From contig NZ_CP043930.1 of the NCBI RefSeq assembly GCF_009720525.1, forward strand, positions 3,504,501 through 3,568,500: a stretch of 64,000 nt of DNA, given 5' to 3'. The first letter of the stretch is position 1. Each line of letters begins with the position of its first letter. Of the stretch, positions 9,009 to 17,323 are shown in pieces. The DNA comes from Gimesia benthica. Lineage in GTDB: Bacteria > Planctomycetota > Planctomycetia > Planctomycetales > Planctomycetaceae. Position numbers and translations under genes: made by a program. Under the pieces are notes generated by a model. That model saw nothing but the letters and a program-made list of their open reading frames with translations, was not told the origin of the DNA and searched no databases.

Positions 9009-9573
9009 GACGCGTGAAATTCTGGATGAGATCCGTACGCTCTTCGCTGAGAAGGGCAACGACATGTATGCCGGCGAACCGGTTTCACAGACGGAACACG
9101 CTCTGCAGGCAGCCTCCGCTGCCGAGCAGGAACAGGCATCACCAGAACTGATCACCGCAACCCTGCTGCACGATGTGGGTCATCTGCTGCACAAGCACTC
9201 CGAAGACTGTGCCATACAGGGCATTGATGACCTGCATGAACGCATTGGCGCCGCCTGGCTGAAGCAGCACTTTCCGGAAGCGGTCACCGAACCCATCCGC
9301 CTGCACGTGGATGCCAAACGTTACCGTTGTGCCACCGACGAAGAATACCTGTCCCGCCTGTCCCCCGCTTCCGTTTTGAGCCTGGAACTGCAGGGCGGTC
9401 CCTTCGATGCACGCGAACAGAAACAGTTTGAAAACAATCCCTGGTGCGAGGAAGCGCTCCGCCTGCGGACCTGGGATGAAGCGGCCAAAATTCCCGGCTT
9501 GGCAACGCCGGATCTGGAATATTTTTTAACCTTTGTCCAACGGGTGCTGGAGCATCCCGTGGACCTCAACTGA
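8992..9573 (+). CDS. HD-domain phosphonate oxygenase, PhnZ-like (TIGR03276 Phn-HD)
   Basis: 193 residues; HD-domain fold. Metal-ligand positions recalled for the mixed-valent di-iron oxygenase PhnZ (H34, H58, D59, H80, H104, D161) have clear counterparts: H36, H60, D61, H82, H105 and D162. The substrate-site residues also match: Y26 and E29 in 'YAGEPVSQTEH', H64 ('HDVGH'), K109 ('HVDAKRY'), S127 and R159 ('RTWD'). PhnZ oxidatively cleaves (R)-1-hydroxy-2-aminoethylphosphonate to glycine and phosphate, and TmpB is a relative. The usual database name is only 'phosphonate operon HD protein', but the residues argue for an oxygenase. No PhnY-like hydroxylase is adjacent. The start overlaps the transporter by 17 nt and the stop is followed 12 nt later by phnX. 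Confidence 0.85.
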   Translation: MSPLVETREILDEIRTLFAEKGNDMYAGEPVSQTEHALQAASAAEQEQASPELITATLLHDVGHLLHKHSEDCAIQGIDDLHERIGAAWLKQHFPEAVTEPIRLHVDAKRYRCATDEEYLSRLSPASVLSLELQGGPFDAREQKQFENNPWCEEALRLRTWDEAAKIPGLATPDLEYFLTFVQRVLEHPVDLN

Positions 9574-9585
9574 TTGAAAGTCAGC

Positions 9586-10392
9586 ATGCAACCGACACAG
9601 ATTAAACTAGTGATTTTTGACTGGGCCGGCACAACCATCGACCATGGCTGTTTCGCCCCGATCTCCGCTTTCATCAAAGCCTTCAAGGCCTGTGGTGTCG
9701 AGGTCACCCCGGAACAGGCACGCGGACCGATGGGCCTGCATAAACAGGATCATATCCGCAGTCTGTTCCAGCTCGACGAAATCGCCAGCCAGTGGGAAGC
9801 ACTCCACCAGCGTCCCTGGTCTGAAGACGATGTGAAACAGATCTACGAAACGTTCATGCCGCTGCAGATCGAGGAAGCGAAACTCTATACCGAACTGGTC
9901 CCCGGCCTGTGTGCGTCACTCGCGCCACTCAAGGAACGGGGAATTAAAATCGGTTCCACGACCGGCTATCCGCGCGTGGTGGCCGACCCGATTCTCGTGT
10001 CCGCACGCGAGCAGGGTTACTGTCCTGACTTTTCCATGTGTGCCGACGAGGTCCCCGCAGGCCGTCCTGCTCCCTGGATGATCTACCGCAATATGGAAAC
10101 GCTCGGCGTCTATCCCCCGCGCGCAGTGATCAAAGTCGGCGACACCGTGCCTGATATTGAAGCGGGCCTGAATGCAGGCACCTGGACGGTCGGTCTGACC
10201 CAGACCGGCAGCGAAGTCGGACTGAGCGTCTCCGACCTGGAGGCTCTCACTCCGGAAGAGAAACAGCAGCGCTTACAGGCTGCCGAAACCAAACTCAAAA
10301 ACGCAGGCGCTCACTTTGTCATCCCGACACTCGAGGGGCTGTCCGCCATCATTGACCAGATTGAAGCAGGTAGTGTGCCCTATGGATGCTGA
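9586..10392 (+). CDS. phnX: Phosphonoacetaldehyde hydrolase (phosphonatase)
   Basis: 268 residues of the HAD superfamily. Motif I is '[12 protein letters not shown]' with nucleophile Asp12. The cap domain carries '[12 protein letters not shown]' with Lys53, the residue that forms the Schiff base with phosphonoacetaldehyde in Bacillus cereus PhnX; both residue numbers coincide. Motif II is 'GSTTGYPR', and motifs III/IV are '[13 protein letters not shown]' and '[18 protein letters not shown]'. It cleaves the C-P bond, giving acetaldehyde and phosphate. ATG 9586 is chosen over an in-frame TTG 12 nt upstream because it places Asp12 and Lys53 at their standard positions. The presence of Lys53 separates it from 'PhnX-like' paralogues lacking it. 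Its 3' end overlaps phnW by 11 nt. Confidence 0.95.
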   Translation: MQPTQIKLVIFDWAGTTIDHGCFAPISAFIKAFKACGVEVTPEQARGPMGLHKQDHIRSLFQLDEIASQWEALHQRPWSEDDVKQIYETFMPLQIEEAKLYTELVPGLCASLAPLKERGIKIGSTTGYPRVVADPILVSAREQGYCPDFSMCADEVPAGRPAPWMIYRNMETLGVYPPRAVIKVGDTVPDIEAGLNAGTWTVGLTQTGSEVGLSVSDLEALTPEEKQQRLQAAETKLKNAGAHFVIPTLEGLSAIIDQIEAGSVPYGC

Positions 10393-11512
10393 TATTCCTT
10401 ACTTACTGTTGACCCCCGGTCCCCTGACGACAACCAGAACCGTCCGCGAAGCGATGCTGGCCGACTACTCAACGTGGGATGTGGACTACAATCAGCGCGT
10501 GGTGGAAATCCGCGAACGACTCGTGCAACTGGCGACAACCGAACCCGGATATACGTCGGTCCTGATGCAGGGGAGCGGAACGTTTGCCGTCGAAGCGACC
10601 ATCGGCTCGGTCATTCCCCCCGATGGGAAACTGCTGCTGATTTCCAACGGTGCCTACGGTGATCGCATTGGCCAGATCGCCGACTGCCTGAAGATGCCAC
10701 GCGTCACCCTTTCCTGCCCGGAAACCGAGAGCCCCGATCTGGATCAGATCCGCCAGACCCTGGCCGACGACGCCTCGATCACGCATGTGGCGCTGGTACA
10801 CTGTGAAACAACGACTGGCATGCTGAACCCGGCCCGGGAAGTGGGTCAGATCGTCGCGGACGCAGGTCGCGATTATATCCTGGATGCGATGTCCTCCTTC
10901 GGCGGCATCCCGCTGACGATGGAAGAGTTTCACATCGACTTCCTGATTTCGTCCGCCAATAAATGTATTCAGGGAGTCCCCGGATTCGGATTCGTGATTG
11001 CCCGTCAGCACAAGCTGGAACAGACGAAAGGCTATGCCCGCTCGCTGAGCCTGGATCTGTATGATCAATGGAACGAAATGGAACAGAAGGGGGGCAAATG
11101 GCGCTATACTTCCCCGACGCATGTGGTGAATGCGTTTCTGCAGGCATTGAACGAACTGGACGCTGAAGGGGGCGTCACCGCCCGGCATGCCCGCTTCGTC
11201 GAAAACCAGACGACGCTCGTCCAGGAAATGGAACAGCGGGGACTGCGCACCCTGCTGCCCCGGGAGTTGCAGTCACCCATCATCACTTCTTTCTACTATC
11301 CTGAATTCGACGGCTTCTCTTTTAACAGTTTCTACGATGAACTCAAACGCCGCCGGTATGTGATTTATCCCGGTAAAATCAGTCAGGCTGAGACGTTCCG
11401 CATCGGTAACATCGGCCATGTTTTCCCCGAGGACATGGAGCAACTGGTCGCTCAGATCGAACTGGTCCTGGCTGAAATGCAGGTTACATCTGGACAGACC
11501 ACATCAGGTTAA
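10382..11512 (+). CDS. phnW: 2-aminoethylphosphonate:pyruvate transaminase
   Basis: 376 residues, fold-type I PLP enzyme. It opens with '[20 protein letters not shown]', typical of PhnW and AGXT-like aminotransferases. '[19 protein letters not shown]' binds the cofactor phosphate, '[10 protein letters not shown]' supplies the PLP-N aspartate, and '[18 protein letters not shown]' holds the Schiff-base Lys194, the same number as in Salmonella PhnW. It converts 2-aminoethylphosphonate and pyruvate to phosphonoacetaldehyde and alanine, feeding PhnX. ATG 10382 overlaps the end of phnX by 11 nt. An upstream in-frame start at 10316 would add 22 unrelated residues within phnX and is rejected. Confidence 0.95.
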   Translation: MDADIPYLLLTPGPLTTTRTVREAMLADYSTWDVDYNQRVVEIRERLVQLATTEPGYTSVLMQGSGTFAVEATIGSVIPPDGKLLLISNGAYGDRIGQIADCLKMPRVTLSCPETESPDLDQIRQTLADDASITHVALVHCETTTGMLNPAREVGQIVADAGRDYILDAMSSFGGIPLTMEEFHIDFLISSANKCIQGVPGFGFVIARQHKLEQTKGYARSLSLDLYDQWNEMEQKGGKWRYTSPTHVVNAFLQALNELDAEGGVTARHARFVENQTTLVQEMEQRGLRTLLPRELQSPIITSFYYPEFDGFSFNSFYDELKRRRYVIYPGKISQAETFRIGNIGHVFPEDMEQLVAQIELVLAEMQVTSGQTTSG

Positions 11513-11527
11513 GATCAGTTGAAAAGA

Positions 11528-11549
11528 AAATCGGTACACTTTCCGATTT
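11528..11549. other. Short inverted repeat after phnW
   Basis: AAATCGG (11528-11534) and CCGATTT (11543-11549) form a 7-bp stem with an 8-nt loop. The 168-nt gap after phnW suggests that the alcohol dehydrogenase gene may have its own signal. The stem is AT-rich and no T-run follows directly, so it is at best a weak attenuator. Confidence 0.25.
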
Positions 11550-11680
11550 CATGCGGGCCGTTTATAAAAAAATAACTTTTCTAATTAAGAGAGTTCTTCT
11601 CGTCTCCGGATAAATTTCAGAGCCCGTCCGAAACTGCGACCGATTCTGACGGCTTTTAGATAAACGTAATTGACAGCATT

Positions 11681-12781
11681 ATGAGCGATCCCTGCGTCTC
11701 GATCATCCTGACAGGTGATACACCTGCCTTGCAGCGTACTGAAGTCAAACGCCCCCGGCTCCAGCCTGGCGAAGTCCTGGTTGAGATCTTGTGCTGCACG
11801 ATCTGCGGCAGTGATCTGCATACCTACGAAGGCACGCGTTCCACTCCCTGCCCGACCATCCTGGGACATGAAATGGTCGGACGCGTTGTCGACCTGCATC
11901 CGGAACATCTGACCGTCGATTTTCTCAACCGGCCGGTCAACATTGGAGATCGCATCACCTGGTCGGTGGCGGTCGCCTGTCAGAAATGTGAGTACTGCCG
12001 CCGGGGATTGACCCAGAAATGCACGAGCCTGTTCAAGTACGGTCACCAGAAACTGACTGACGAGAACTACCTGAGTGGCGGCCTGGCCAGCCATTGTCAC
12101 CTGGTCAAAGGAACCACGATCTTCAAAGTTCCCGCATCGCTCCCCGATCAGATTGCGAGCCCGGCCAACTGTGCCACCGCGACGGTGATGGCCGCCTTTC
12201 GGCTGGCGGGTGAAATCAAAGATCGAAGCGTTCTGATTCTGGGAGCGGGTATGCTGGGTATTACGGCAACCGCCGTGGCGAAGTCCAGAGGTGCTGCATC
12301 TGTCATCGTCTCCGACATCAACCCACAACGGGTGCAGCGTGGACTGGAATTCGGTGCGACCCATTCGATCCTCGTCAAAAAAGATCAACCGCTGCACTCA
12401 GAAGTTCATCATCTGACCCAGGGGCGGGGCGTGGACTTCGTCTTCGACATGACCGGCGTTCCCGATGTGATCGAAAGTGGTCTGGAAGCACTGGACATTG
12501 GCGGAACAATGATTCTGGTCGGCTCGGTCTATCCGGCCCGTCCGCTGCAAGTCTCCGCGGAGCAGGTTGTCCGCAGGCTGCTGAAGATCGAAGGCATTCA
12601 CAATTATATCGATCTCGATCTGGCCAATGCCCTGAATTTCCTCGAACGCTACCAGCACACATATCCGTTTCAGAAACTCTGCGATCAGAGCTATTCGCTG
12701 GAAGAAGTCACACAGGCGTTCGAAGCTTCCGGCGAGCATCACTCTTACCGGGTAGCGGTTCTACCACAAAAAAAATCCTGA
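11681..12781 (+). CDS. Zinc-dependent alcohol dehydrogenase, phosphonate-cluster type (TIGR03366, HpnZ_proposed)
   Basis: 366 residues, medium-chain dehydrogenase/reductase. Catalytic zinc ligands are Cys in 'CCTICGSDLHTYEG' and the His-Glu pair of 'ILGHEMVGRVV'. The structural zinc loop 'CQKCEYCRRGLTQKC' has all four Cys. The NAD(P)-binding turn is 'SVLILGAGMLGITATAVAKS', and 'RGVDFVFDMTGVPDVIESGL' follows. The family TIGR03366 occurs almost only in phosphonate catabolic loci. A plausible job is oxidation or reduction of the acetaldehyde released by PhnX, or of an alcohol-type phosphonate; neither is proven. It lies 168 nt after phnW on the same strand. The stop codon is inside a terminator hairpin serving the opposite strand. 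Confidence 0.88.
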   Translation: MSDPCVSIILTGDTPALQRTEVKRPRLQPGEVLVEILCCTICGSDLHTYEGTRSTPCPTILGHEMVGRVVDLHPEHLTVDFLNRPVNIGDRITWSVAVACQKCEYCRRGLTQKCTSLFKYGHQKLTDENYLSGGLASHCHLVKGTTIFKVPASLPDQIASPANCATATVMAAFRLAGEIKDRSVLILGAGMLGITATAVAKSRGAASVIVSDINPQRVQRGLEFGATHSILVKKDQPLHSEVHHLTQGRGVDFVFDMTGVPDVIESGLEALDIGGTMILVGSVYPARPLQVSAEQVVRRLLKIEGIHNYIDLDLANALNFLERYQHTYPFQKLCDQSYSLEEVTQAFEASGEHHSYRVAVLPQKKS

Positions 12782-12817
12782 ACGAGTTGCTTGCTTTGAG
12801 CGACACCGTTCAGGATT
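12768..12817 (-). terminator. Rho-independent terminator for the minus-strand gene ending at 12837
   Basis: A perfect 11-bp inverted repeat, AATCCTGAACG (12774-12784) and CGTTCAGGATT (12807-12817), with a 22-nt loop. Read on the minus strand it is followed by a run of T (complement of the A-run ending at 12775). It overlaps the last codons of the zinc alcohol dehydrogenase gene. On the plus strand no T-run follows, so termination there is less certain. Confidence 0.75.
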
Positions 12818-12836
12818 GATTCAAACCGGTCGGTTA

Positions 12837-14048
12837 TCAGAAGTCGATTTCGGCGGACTGACCGAGATCGATTCCGCGTCCCGGGCTCTGTTCACGCTGA
12901 TAACGGGGGTTTGCTGCTGGACGCTGAGGTCTGCTGTTGTTCGCAGGCCGCTGAGGTTGAGCAGCGTAACGTGCTGGCTGCTGCTGTGATTCCTGGTGCA
13001 GCGAGGTCCGGGGACGACGCTGGTTTTCCTGAACCAGAGCGATGCCTTCCGCAGGCTGACTGCCGGCTGCAGGACGGCCACTGAAGGGAACCCGGGAATC
13101 GATGGGCAGCGGCCGCGATCTACGGGAATTCTCTTCGGAAGCCATCTGGTCCAGAGGCAGTGCATTGTTCTGATCTGCGGCAGCAAAATCAGTTTCGTTC
13201 TGGAGTGGTCCTTCCTGATCAGGACTTTGCGACCGGATGACCAGGTCTTTGTTTTCGGTAGCAGGCTCAGGCTGATTGCTGGCCAGCTGCTGACCGGCGG
13301 GCTGATTCAGATCCGGGCTGCCGGCGATGATCCAGCTGCCCCAGTTCTGTTCCAGCTCATCCACGTTTTTGAACTGATACATTTTGGCGACGGCTTCATC
13401 CCAGCCGTTCTTATGGGCATCCTGCAGGAACATCAGGTAGCGTTTACGACCACCACGCTGCAGCAGGAAGTCTGCCAGGGAGTAACCTTCGGCATACAAC
13501 GTCAGGACCTGCTGCATCTCTTCGGGGTATTCGGTCATGGAGAGCAGCTGACGCAGCGGGATGCGTTTGTTGGTGCCCATCACCTGGCGGTTCAGCAGTC
13601 GCTGACGACGTTTTTCAGATTCGTGTTCCACAATCGTCGCAGCCCCTTCATCGGCCCAGCGGGGAAGCGGACGACGGAAGTGACAGGCGAAGATGGTGTG
13701 ATTGACTTCGTGAGGCAGCACGGAATCGAGGATGCGTTCCAGCGTGCCCTGGATCTGCATATCCCAGCCAAACACGTGACCACGATCGAACGAGAAGGTG
13801 GTCGCACCGCCGGCACCATAGTTACCAACTTTGACTTTAATAGGACAGGGGGCATACCATTTGGGGAGTTCGTGTCCCAGCCAGGCAATCGCGAGTTCTT
13901 TGCGATACACCTCGGCGGCCTCACCCACCTGTTTGGCAATTTCGGGAGTCGGTGCGTGGGTCACAAAATTGGGGGTTTTGTATGAGGCACCCAGCGAGAA
14001 AAAAGCAGCCAGCAATAGTACGCAACAGCGATAGAGTTGAGCTTCCAT
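12837..14048 (-). CDS. Secreted zincin-like protein of unknown function with Gln/Pro-rich tail
   Basis: 403 residues. Signal peptide 'CCVLLLAAFFSLGASYKTPN'. A gluzincin-like core carries 'SVLPHEVNHTIFACHF' (HExxH) and 'RWADEGAATIVEHES', where the Glu would be the third zinc ligand. It is followed by 'YAEGYSLADFLLQRGGRKRY', which is reminiscent of DUF1570/peptidase MA-like proteins. From about residue 275 the protein becomes low-complexity (Gln, Pro, Arg, Asn) to the end and was probably disordered. Likely an exported metallopeptidase or a structural relative; the substrate is unknown. The minus-strand terminator at 12768-12817 follows it. The gene appears monocistronic. Confidence 0.7.
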   Translation of the reverse strand: MEAQLYRCCVLLLAAFFSLGASYKTPNFVTHAPTPEIAKQVGEAAEVYRKELAIAWLGHELPKWYAPCPIKVKVGNYGAGGATTFSFDRGHVFGWDMQIQGTLERILDSVLPHEVNHTIFACHFRRPLPRWADEGAATIVEHESEKRRQRLLNRQVMGTNKRIPLRQLLSMTEYPEEMQQVLTLYAEGYSLADFLLQRGGRKRYLMFLQDAHKNGWDEAVAKMYQFKNVDELEQNWGSWIIAGSPDLNQPAGQQLASNQPEPATENKDLVIRSQSPDQEGPLQNETDFAAADQNNALPLDQMASEENSRRSRPLPIDSRVPFSGRPAAGSQPAEGIALVQENQRRPRTSLHQESQQQPARYAAQPQRPANNSRPQRPAANPRYQREQSPGRGIDLGQSAEIDF

Positions 14049-14468
14049 GCCCTCTAGTTCCTTTTGGTTGCAGTCGTCGGCGGGATGACGACTGACAAAC
14101 TCTCGGTTGTTGGTTACGGGATAGTTTTGGGTCGATCACTCGAATTGGGGATTGAGATTTGATCGGGGGTCCTGTAACTGATATCGGTGAATTCCATTCA
14201 GACCGATGCGGTTCGTGACAGGCAGAGGATCTTATTGCAAAGAAAAGACCAATGGCAAGCTGAGTTTAGAAACCCAACAGAATGTGTCCGAGTTCGTACT
14301 CGCTAAAATGCTGTCAGAATACAGCTTACGCATTTCCCAGAAAATTCGAAACACGCTGGCACGTGCCGACGATGTTCACCAGAAATGCTTGTAGATATTG
14401 CAAATCCGTCTGACGCGCTGCGGGAAATGCAAAAATTACAATCGCCTCAGCAGGGGCAAAAATGCGGT
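14049..14468. other. Intergenic region, no supported gene
   Basis: 420 bp upstream of the zincin-like gene and downstream of the small membrane protein gene, both on the minus strand. It is more AT-rich than its neighbours. A 62-codon frame at 14206-14394 has no ribosome site or recognisable domain. A weak hairpin (GCTGT and ACAGC near 14311-14326) is the only structure I see. The promoter of the minus-strand gene at 14048 presumably lies here. Confidence 0.5.
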
Positions 14469-14747
14469 TTAAAAGCGAAGCCGGGCGAAGACCCAGCCCG
14501 CGATAAAACCGGCCAGCATGATCAGCCCCAACTCAGTAATACGCTGCGTTTCACTGCCCGTCACATGAAAAAATGCCTGGAACATAAAGCAGAGGACCAT
14601 CATCACTCCCGCCCCATACAGGCCGAACCGGACGCGAACTTCGCCCGGCGTGGGCAGATCCTCATTCGGCTGGGGAGCCCCGGTTTCCGGTTTCGATGTT
14701 TCGGTTTCGGGCTCGGGCGTTTCGGACGGGGGCTGTTCGGCAGTCAC
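14469..14747 (-). CDS. Small two-helix membrane protein downstream of obgE
   Basis: 92 residues. The first 36 are Pro/Glu/Thr-rich ('EQPPSETPEPETETSKPETG') and probably cytoplasmic and disordered. Two transmembrane segments follow ('FGLYGAGVMMVLCFMFQAFF' and 'ITELGLIMLAGFIAGWVFAR'). The start lies 5 nt after the obgE stop, so both are cotranscribed. I do not recognise a family. Coding potential is supported by the tight spacing and strong GC bias at third positions. Confidence 0.65.
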   Translation of the reverse strand: MTAEQPPSETPEPETETSKPETGAPQPNEDLPTPGEVRVRFGLYGAGVMMVLCFMFQAFFHVTGSETQRITELGLIMLAGFIAGWVFARLRF

Positions 14748-14752
14748 GTCTG

Positions 14753-15754
14753 CTAAACCTCGTCTTCCAGGTCCTGAAGTGTATTGACGATCTTTCTGAC
14801 CAGTTGATCCAGGCTCTCTCCGGTGGCAGAGGAGATCTGCAACACCGGCTGTCCCAGTTCTTCAGACAGCAGCTCGGTGACCGCTTCCGCATCGGGAAGT
14901 TCACATTTGGTGACAACCACGATTTCCGGACGATCCATCAGCGTAGCATCATAGAGCCGCATTTCTTCCCGAATCTGACGGTAATTCTCGATCGGGTCGG
15001 TCTGATCCATGGGAGCTGGCTCGACCAGATGCACCAGCACCCGTGTCCGCTCGACGTGCCGCAGGAATTCGTGTCCCAGCCCGATCCCCGCGTGGGCACC
15101 TTCAATCAGCCCGGGAATATCAGCCATCACGAACTGATGATCGAAGCCGACCCGGACCAGACCCAGGTTCGGGTATTTGGTCGTAAACGGATAGTCGGCG
15201 ATTTCCGGATGGGCCTTGGAGAGTCGGCTGAGCAGCGTCGATTTCCCGGCATTCGGTTTCCCGACCAGCCCGACGTCTGCAATCAGCTTTAATTCGAGGG
15301 AAATATCGCGATGTTCTCCCGGCCCCCCCTTCTCGAATTCACGGGGCGTCTGGTGAGTGGCAGTAGCAAAATGACGATTGCCACGGCCTCCTTTGCCCCC
15401 TTTAGCGACAACCACCCGGTCGCCGCTCTCTTTCATATCACGCAGCAGGTGCCCGCGTTTGGTGTCGAGCACCAGTGTCCCGGGAGGAACCATGATCACA
15501 ATGTCTTCCCCGTTACGACCGGTTTTCAGACTCCCCTGACCATGACCGCCGCGTTCGGCGTTCCAGTGCTTGTGACCAATGATATTCGCCAGGCTGTTGA
15601 CGTTTTCATCCGCCAGCACCACGACATCGCCCCCCTTGCCGCCATCGCCACCATTCGGGCCGCCCCGCGGAACGTGGGCCTCTCTTCGGAAACTGGCACA
15701 ACCATCTCCGCCGTCTCCGGCTTTACAATAAATGTCAACGCGATCAACAAACAT
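14753..15754 (-). CDS. obgE: Obg-family GTPase (ribosome assembly / stress)
   Basis: 333 residues. An N-terminal glycine-rich Obg domain (1-158) contains 'VDIYCKAGDGGDGCASFRRE' and 'GGPNGGDGGKGGDVVV'. The G domain has G1 'GLVGKPNAGKSTLLSRLS', G2 region 'YPFTTKYPNLG', G3 'DIPGLIEGA', G4 'VVTKCEL' and G5 'ISSATGES'. Obg proteins bind the 50S subunit late in assembly and respond to ppGpp. The usual rplU-rpmA genes are not upstream here. The short C-terminal variable region is absent or minimal, as in many bacteria. It heads a two-gene operon with the small membrane protein. Confidence 0.96.
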   Translation of the reverse strand: MFVDRVDIYCKAGDGGDGCASFRREAHVPRGGPNGGDGGKGGDVVVLADENVNSLANIIGHKHWNAERGGHGQGSLKTGRNGEDIVIMVPPGTLVLDTKRGHLLRDMKESGDRVVVAKGGKGGRGNRHFATATHQTPREFEKGGPGEHRDISLELKLIADVGLVGKPNAGKSTLLSRLSKAHPEIADYPFTTKYPNLGLVRVGFDHQFVMADIPGLIEGAHAGIGLGHEFLRHVERTRVLVHLVEPAPMDQTDPIENYRQIREEMRLYDATLMDRPEIVVVTKCELPDAEAVTELLSEELGQPVLQISSATGESLDQLVRKIVNTLQDLEDEV

Positions 15755-16217
15755 GGGTTTCGTCTACTACTATCAGTCAGCTAACAGGTGATGAAATCAA
15801 GGGTTACAACGCATCAGCGGCAGCCCCGCAAAGCGATCCGCCGCCTCTATCTTCCCCGGTTCGGCGTAAAAATCAATGCCGTCTCAGCTCAGGGAGCCCT
15901 CTATCTGGACACCCGAACTGGATGAGAAGATCCCGGGGGATGTGTGCGGCATCGAACCAGATATTGTAGATGTTTAAGCGGAAAATACGAGGTCCTCTGA
16001 TATCAATCTGCAACAAAGCCCGTTGATCGCAGCACTTCGCCAGGGATTTTGAAATTAGCGACTGTAGTCCCGCGGAATCTTTTCATCATAAACCGCTGCA
16101 GGCTGGTCACTTACAACCCCACTACCCGAATAAAAACGGATTGACCCGTTTTTCGCAGCGCCTTATACTCCCGCTCCCCCACACATGCCCGCAAGGATGC
16201 GATAAAGGAATGGCGTG
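15755..16217 (+). promoter_or_regulatory. Divergent intergenic region with a strong sigma-70-type promoter for kdsD
   Basis: 463 bp between obgE (minus) and kdsD (plus). TTGACC at 16141-16146 and TATACT at 16164-16169 are separated by exactly 17 nt, giving a predicted start near 16176 and a leader of about 40 nt. AAGGA at 16205-16209 precedes the kdsD start. I see nothing else convincing in the rest. Confidence 0.65.
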
Positions 16218-17255
16218 ATGAGTTCCCTGCCTGCAAGGTCGGTCATTGAGTTTTCCCAGTTTGATCAATTACGAGATGCGCGCGAAATTATTTTCAGCGA
16301 AGCCGCGGCATTGCGCCAGATGGGCAGCGCGCTGGGTACCGAACTCTGTGACGCCGTCGATCTGATCCTCTCCCGACCGGGAGCCGTCATCTTGACCGGC
16401 ATGGGCAAAGCGGGACTGATCGCTCAGAAAATCTGCGCCACCCTCTCGTCGACGGGAACCCGTTCCCATTTTCTGCATCCCGCGGAAGCGATTCACGGCG
16501 ACCTCGGTTGCCTGCACCAGGACGACACCGTACTGGCGTTGTCCAACAGTGGAGAGACGGAAGAACTCCGTCGGCTCCTGCCGATCATTCAGAAAATGGA
16601 TCTCCCCATCATTGGAATTACCGCCCGCGAGACCAGCACCCTCGGTCGTGCTTCCCGGGTGGTACTCTGCCTGGGTGATCTCAAAGAGGCGGGCCCGCAT
16701 CAGCTGGCGCCCTCCACCACCACCACCGCGATGCTGGCGATGGGCGATGCCCTTTCACTGGTGATCAGTAAGGCCCGCGGTTTCACGCCGCTGCAGTTTG
16801 CCACCTTTCATCCCGGCGGCAGCCTGGGCAGACAGCTGACACAAATCAACGAAGTGATGCGCCCCCGCGCCGAAGTGCGGGTGACACAGGAATCAACGTC
16901 TATTCGCGATGCCTTCGTCCGACTGAGTTCTCCCGGCCGCCGGAGTGGTGCCGTGATCATCGTCGATGAATCCGATCGCGTTACCGGCATCTTCACAGAC
17001 AGTGACCTGGCCCGTCTGCTGGAAGAGCGACGCGATGATCAGCTCGATCGCCCCATCTGCGAAGTGATGACGCTTAAGCCCACAACCATTCAGGCCGATG
17101 CTTCACTGCAGGCCGCCGTCGATCTCCTCAAGGCACGCAAGCTGAGCGAGCTGCCTGTGGTCGATCGTCAGAATCATCTGGCCGGTCTGATTGACATCAC
17201 TGATGTCATCGGCTGGCAACCCGAAGCCGCCTCGGTTGATCGCCAGGCGGGATAA
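16218..17255 (+). CDS. kdsD: Arabinose-5-phosphate isomerase (KdsD/KpsF/GutQ family)
   Basis: 345 residues. An N-terminal SIS domain (about 40-175) shows 'VILTGMGKAGLIAQKICATL', 'STGTRSHFLHPAEAIHGDLG' and 'ALSNSGETEELRRLLPII'. Next is 'LAPSTTTTAMLAMGDALSL', then 'HPGGSLGRQL', a hallmark of the KpsF/GutQ family. Two CBS motifs close the protein ('SGAVIIVDESDRVTGIFTDS', 'LSELPVVDRQNHLAGLIDIT'). The enzyme makes D-arabinose 5-phosphate from ribulose 5-phosphate, the first committed step to Kdo of lipopolysaccharide. ATG 16218 is favoured because AAGGA lies 8 nt upstream; a GTG directly before it is possible. The neighbour downstream is an LptA/LptC-like protein, echoing the enterobacterial kdsD-kdsC-lptC-lptA order. 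Confidence 0.93.
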   Translation: MSSLPARSVIEFSQFDQLRDAREIIFSEAAALRQMGSALGTELCDAVDLILSRPGAVILTGMGKAGLIAQKICATLSSTGTRSHFLHPAEAIHGDLGCLHQDDTVLALSNSGETEELRRLLPIIQKMDLPIIGITARETSTLGRASRVVLCLGDLKEAGPHQLAPSTTTTAMLAMGDALSLVISKARGFTPLQFATFHPGGSLGRQLTQINEVMRPRAEVRVTQESTSIRDAFVRLSSPGRRSGAVIIVDESDRVTGIFTDSDLARLLEERRDDQLDRPICEVMTLKPTTIQADASLQAAVDLLKARKLSELPVVDRQNHLAGLIDITDVIGWQPEAASVDRQAG

Positions 17256-17323
17256 CACCTTATCAGTTCATTTCCCTTTCGACTGTTCATCTCACTTAAG
17301 TAAGAAACGATTCCCTTTCATAC

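Noticed and set aside
11528..11549. Terminator after phnW
   Set aside because: Stem is only 7 bp, AT-rich, and not followed directly by a T-run.
14206..14394. 62-codon plus-strand frame in the spacer
   Set aside because: No ribosome site, no recognisable motif, isolated.
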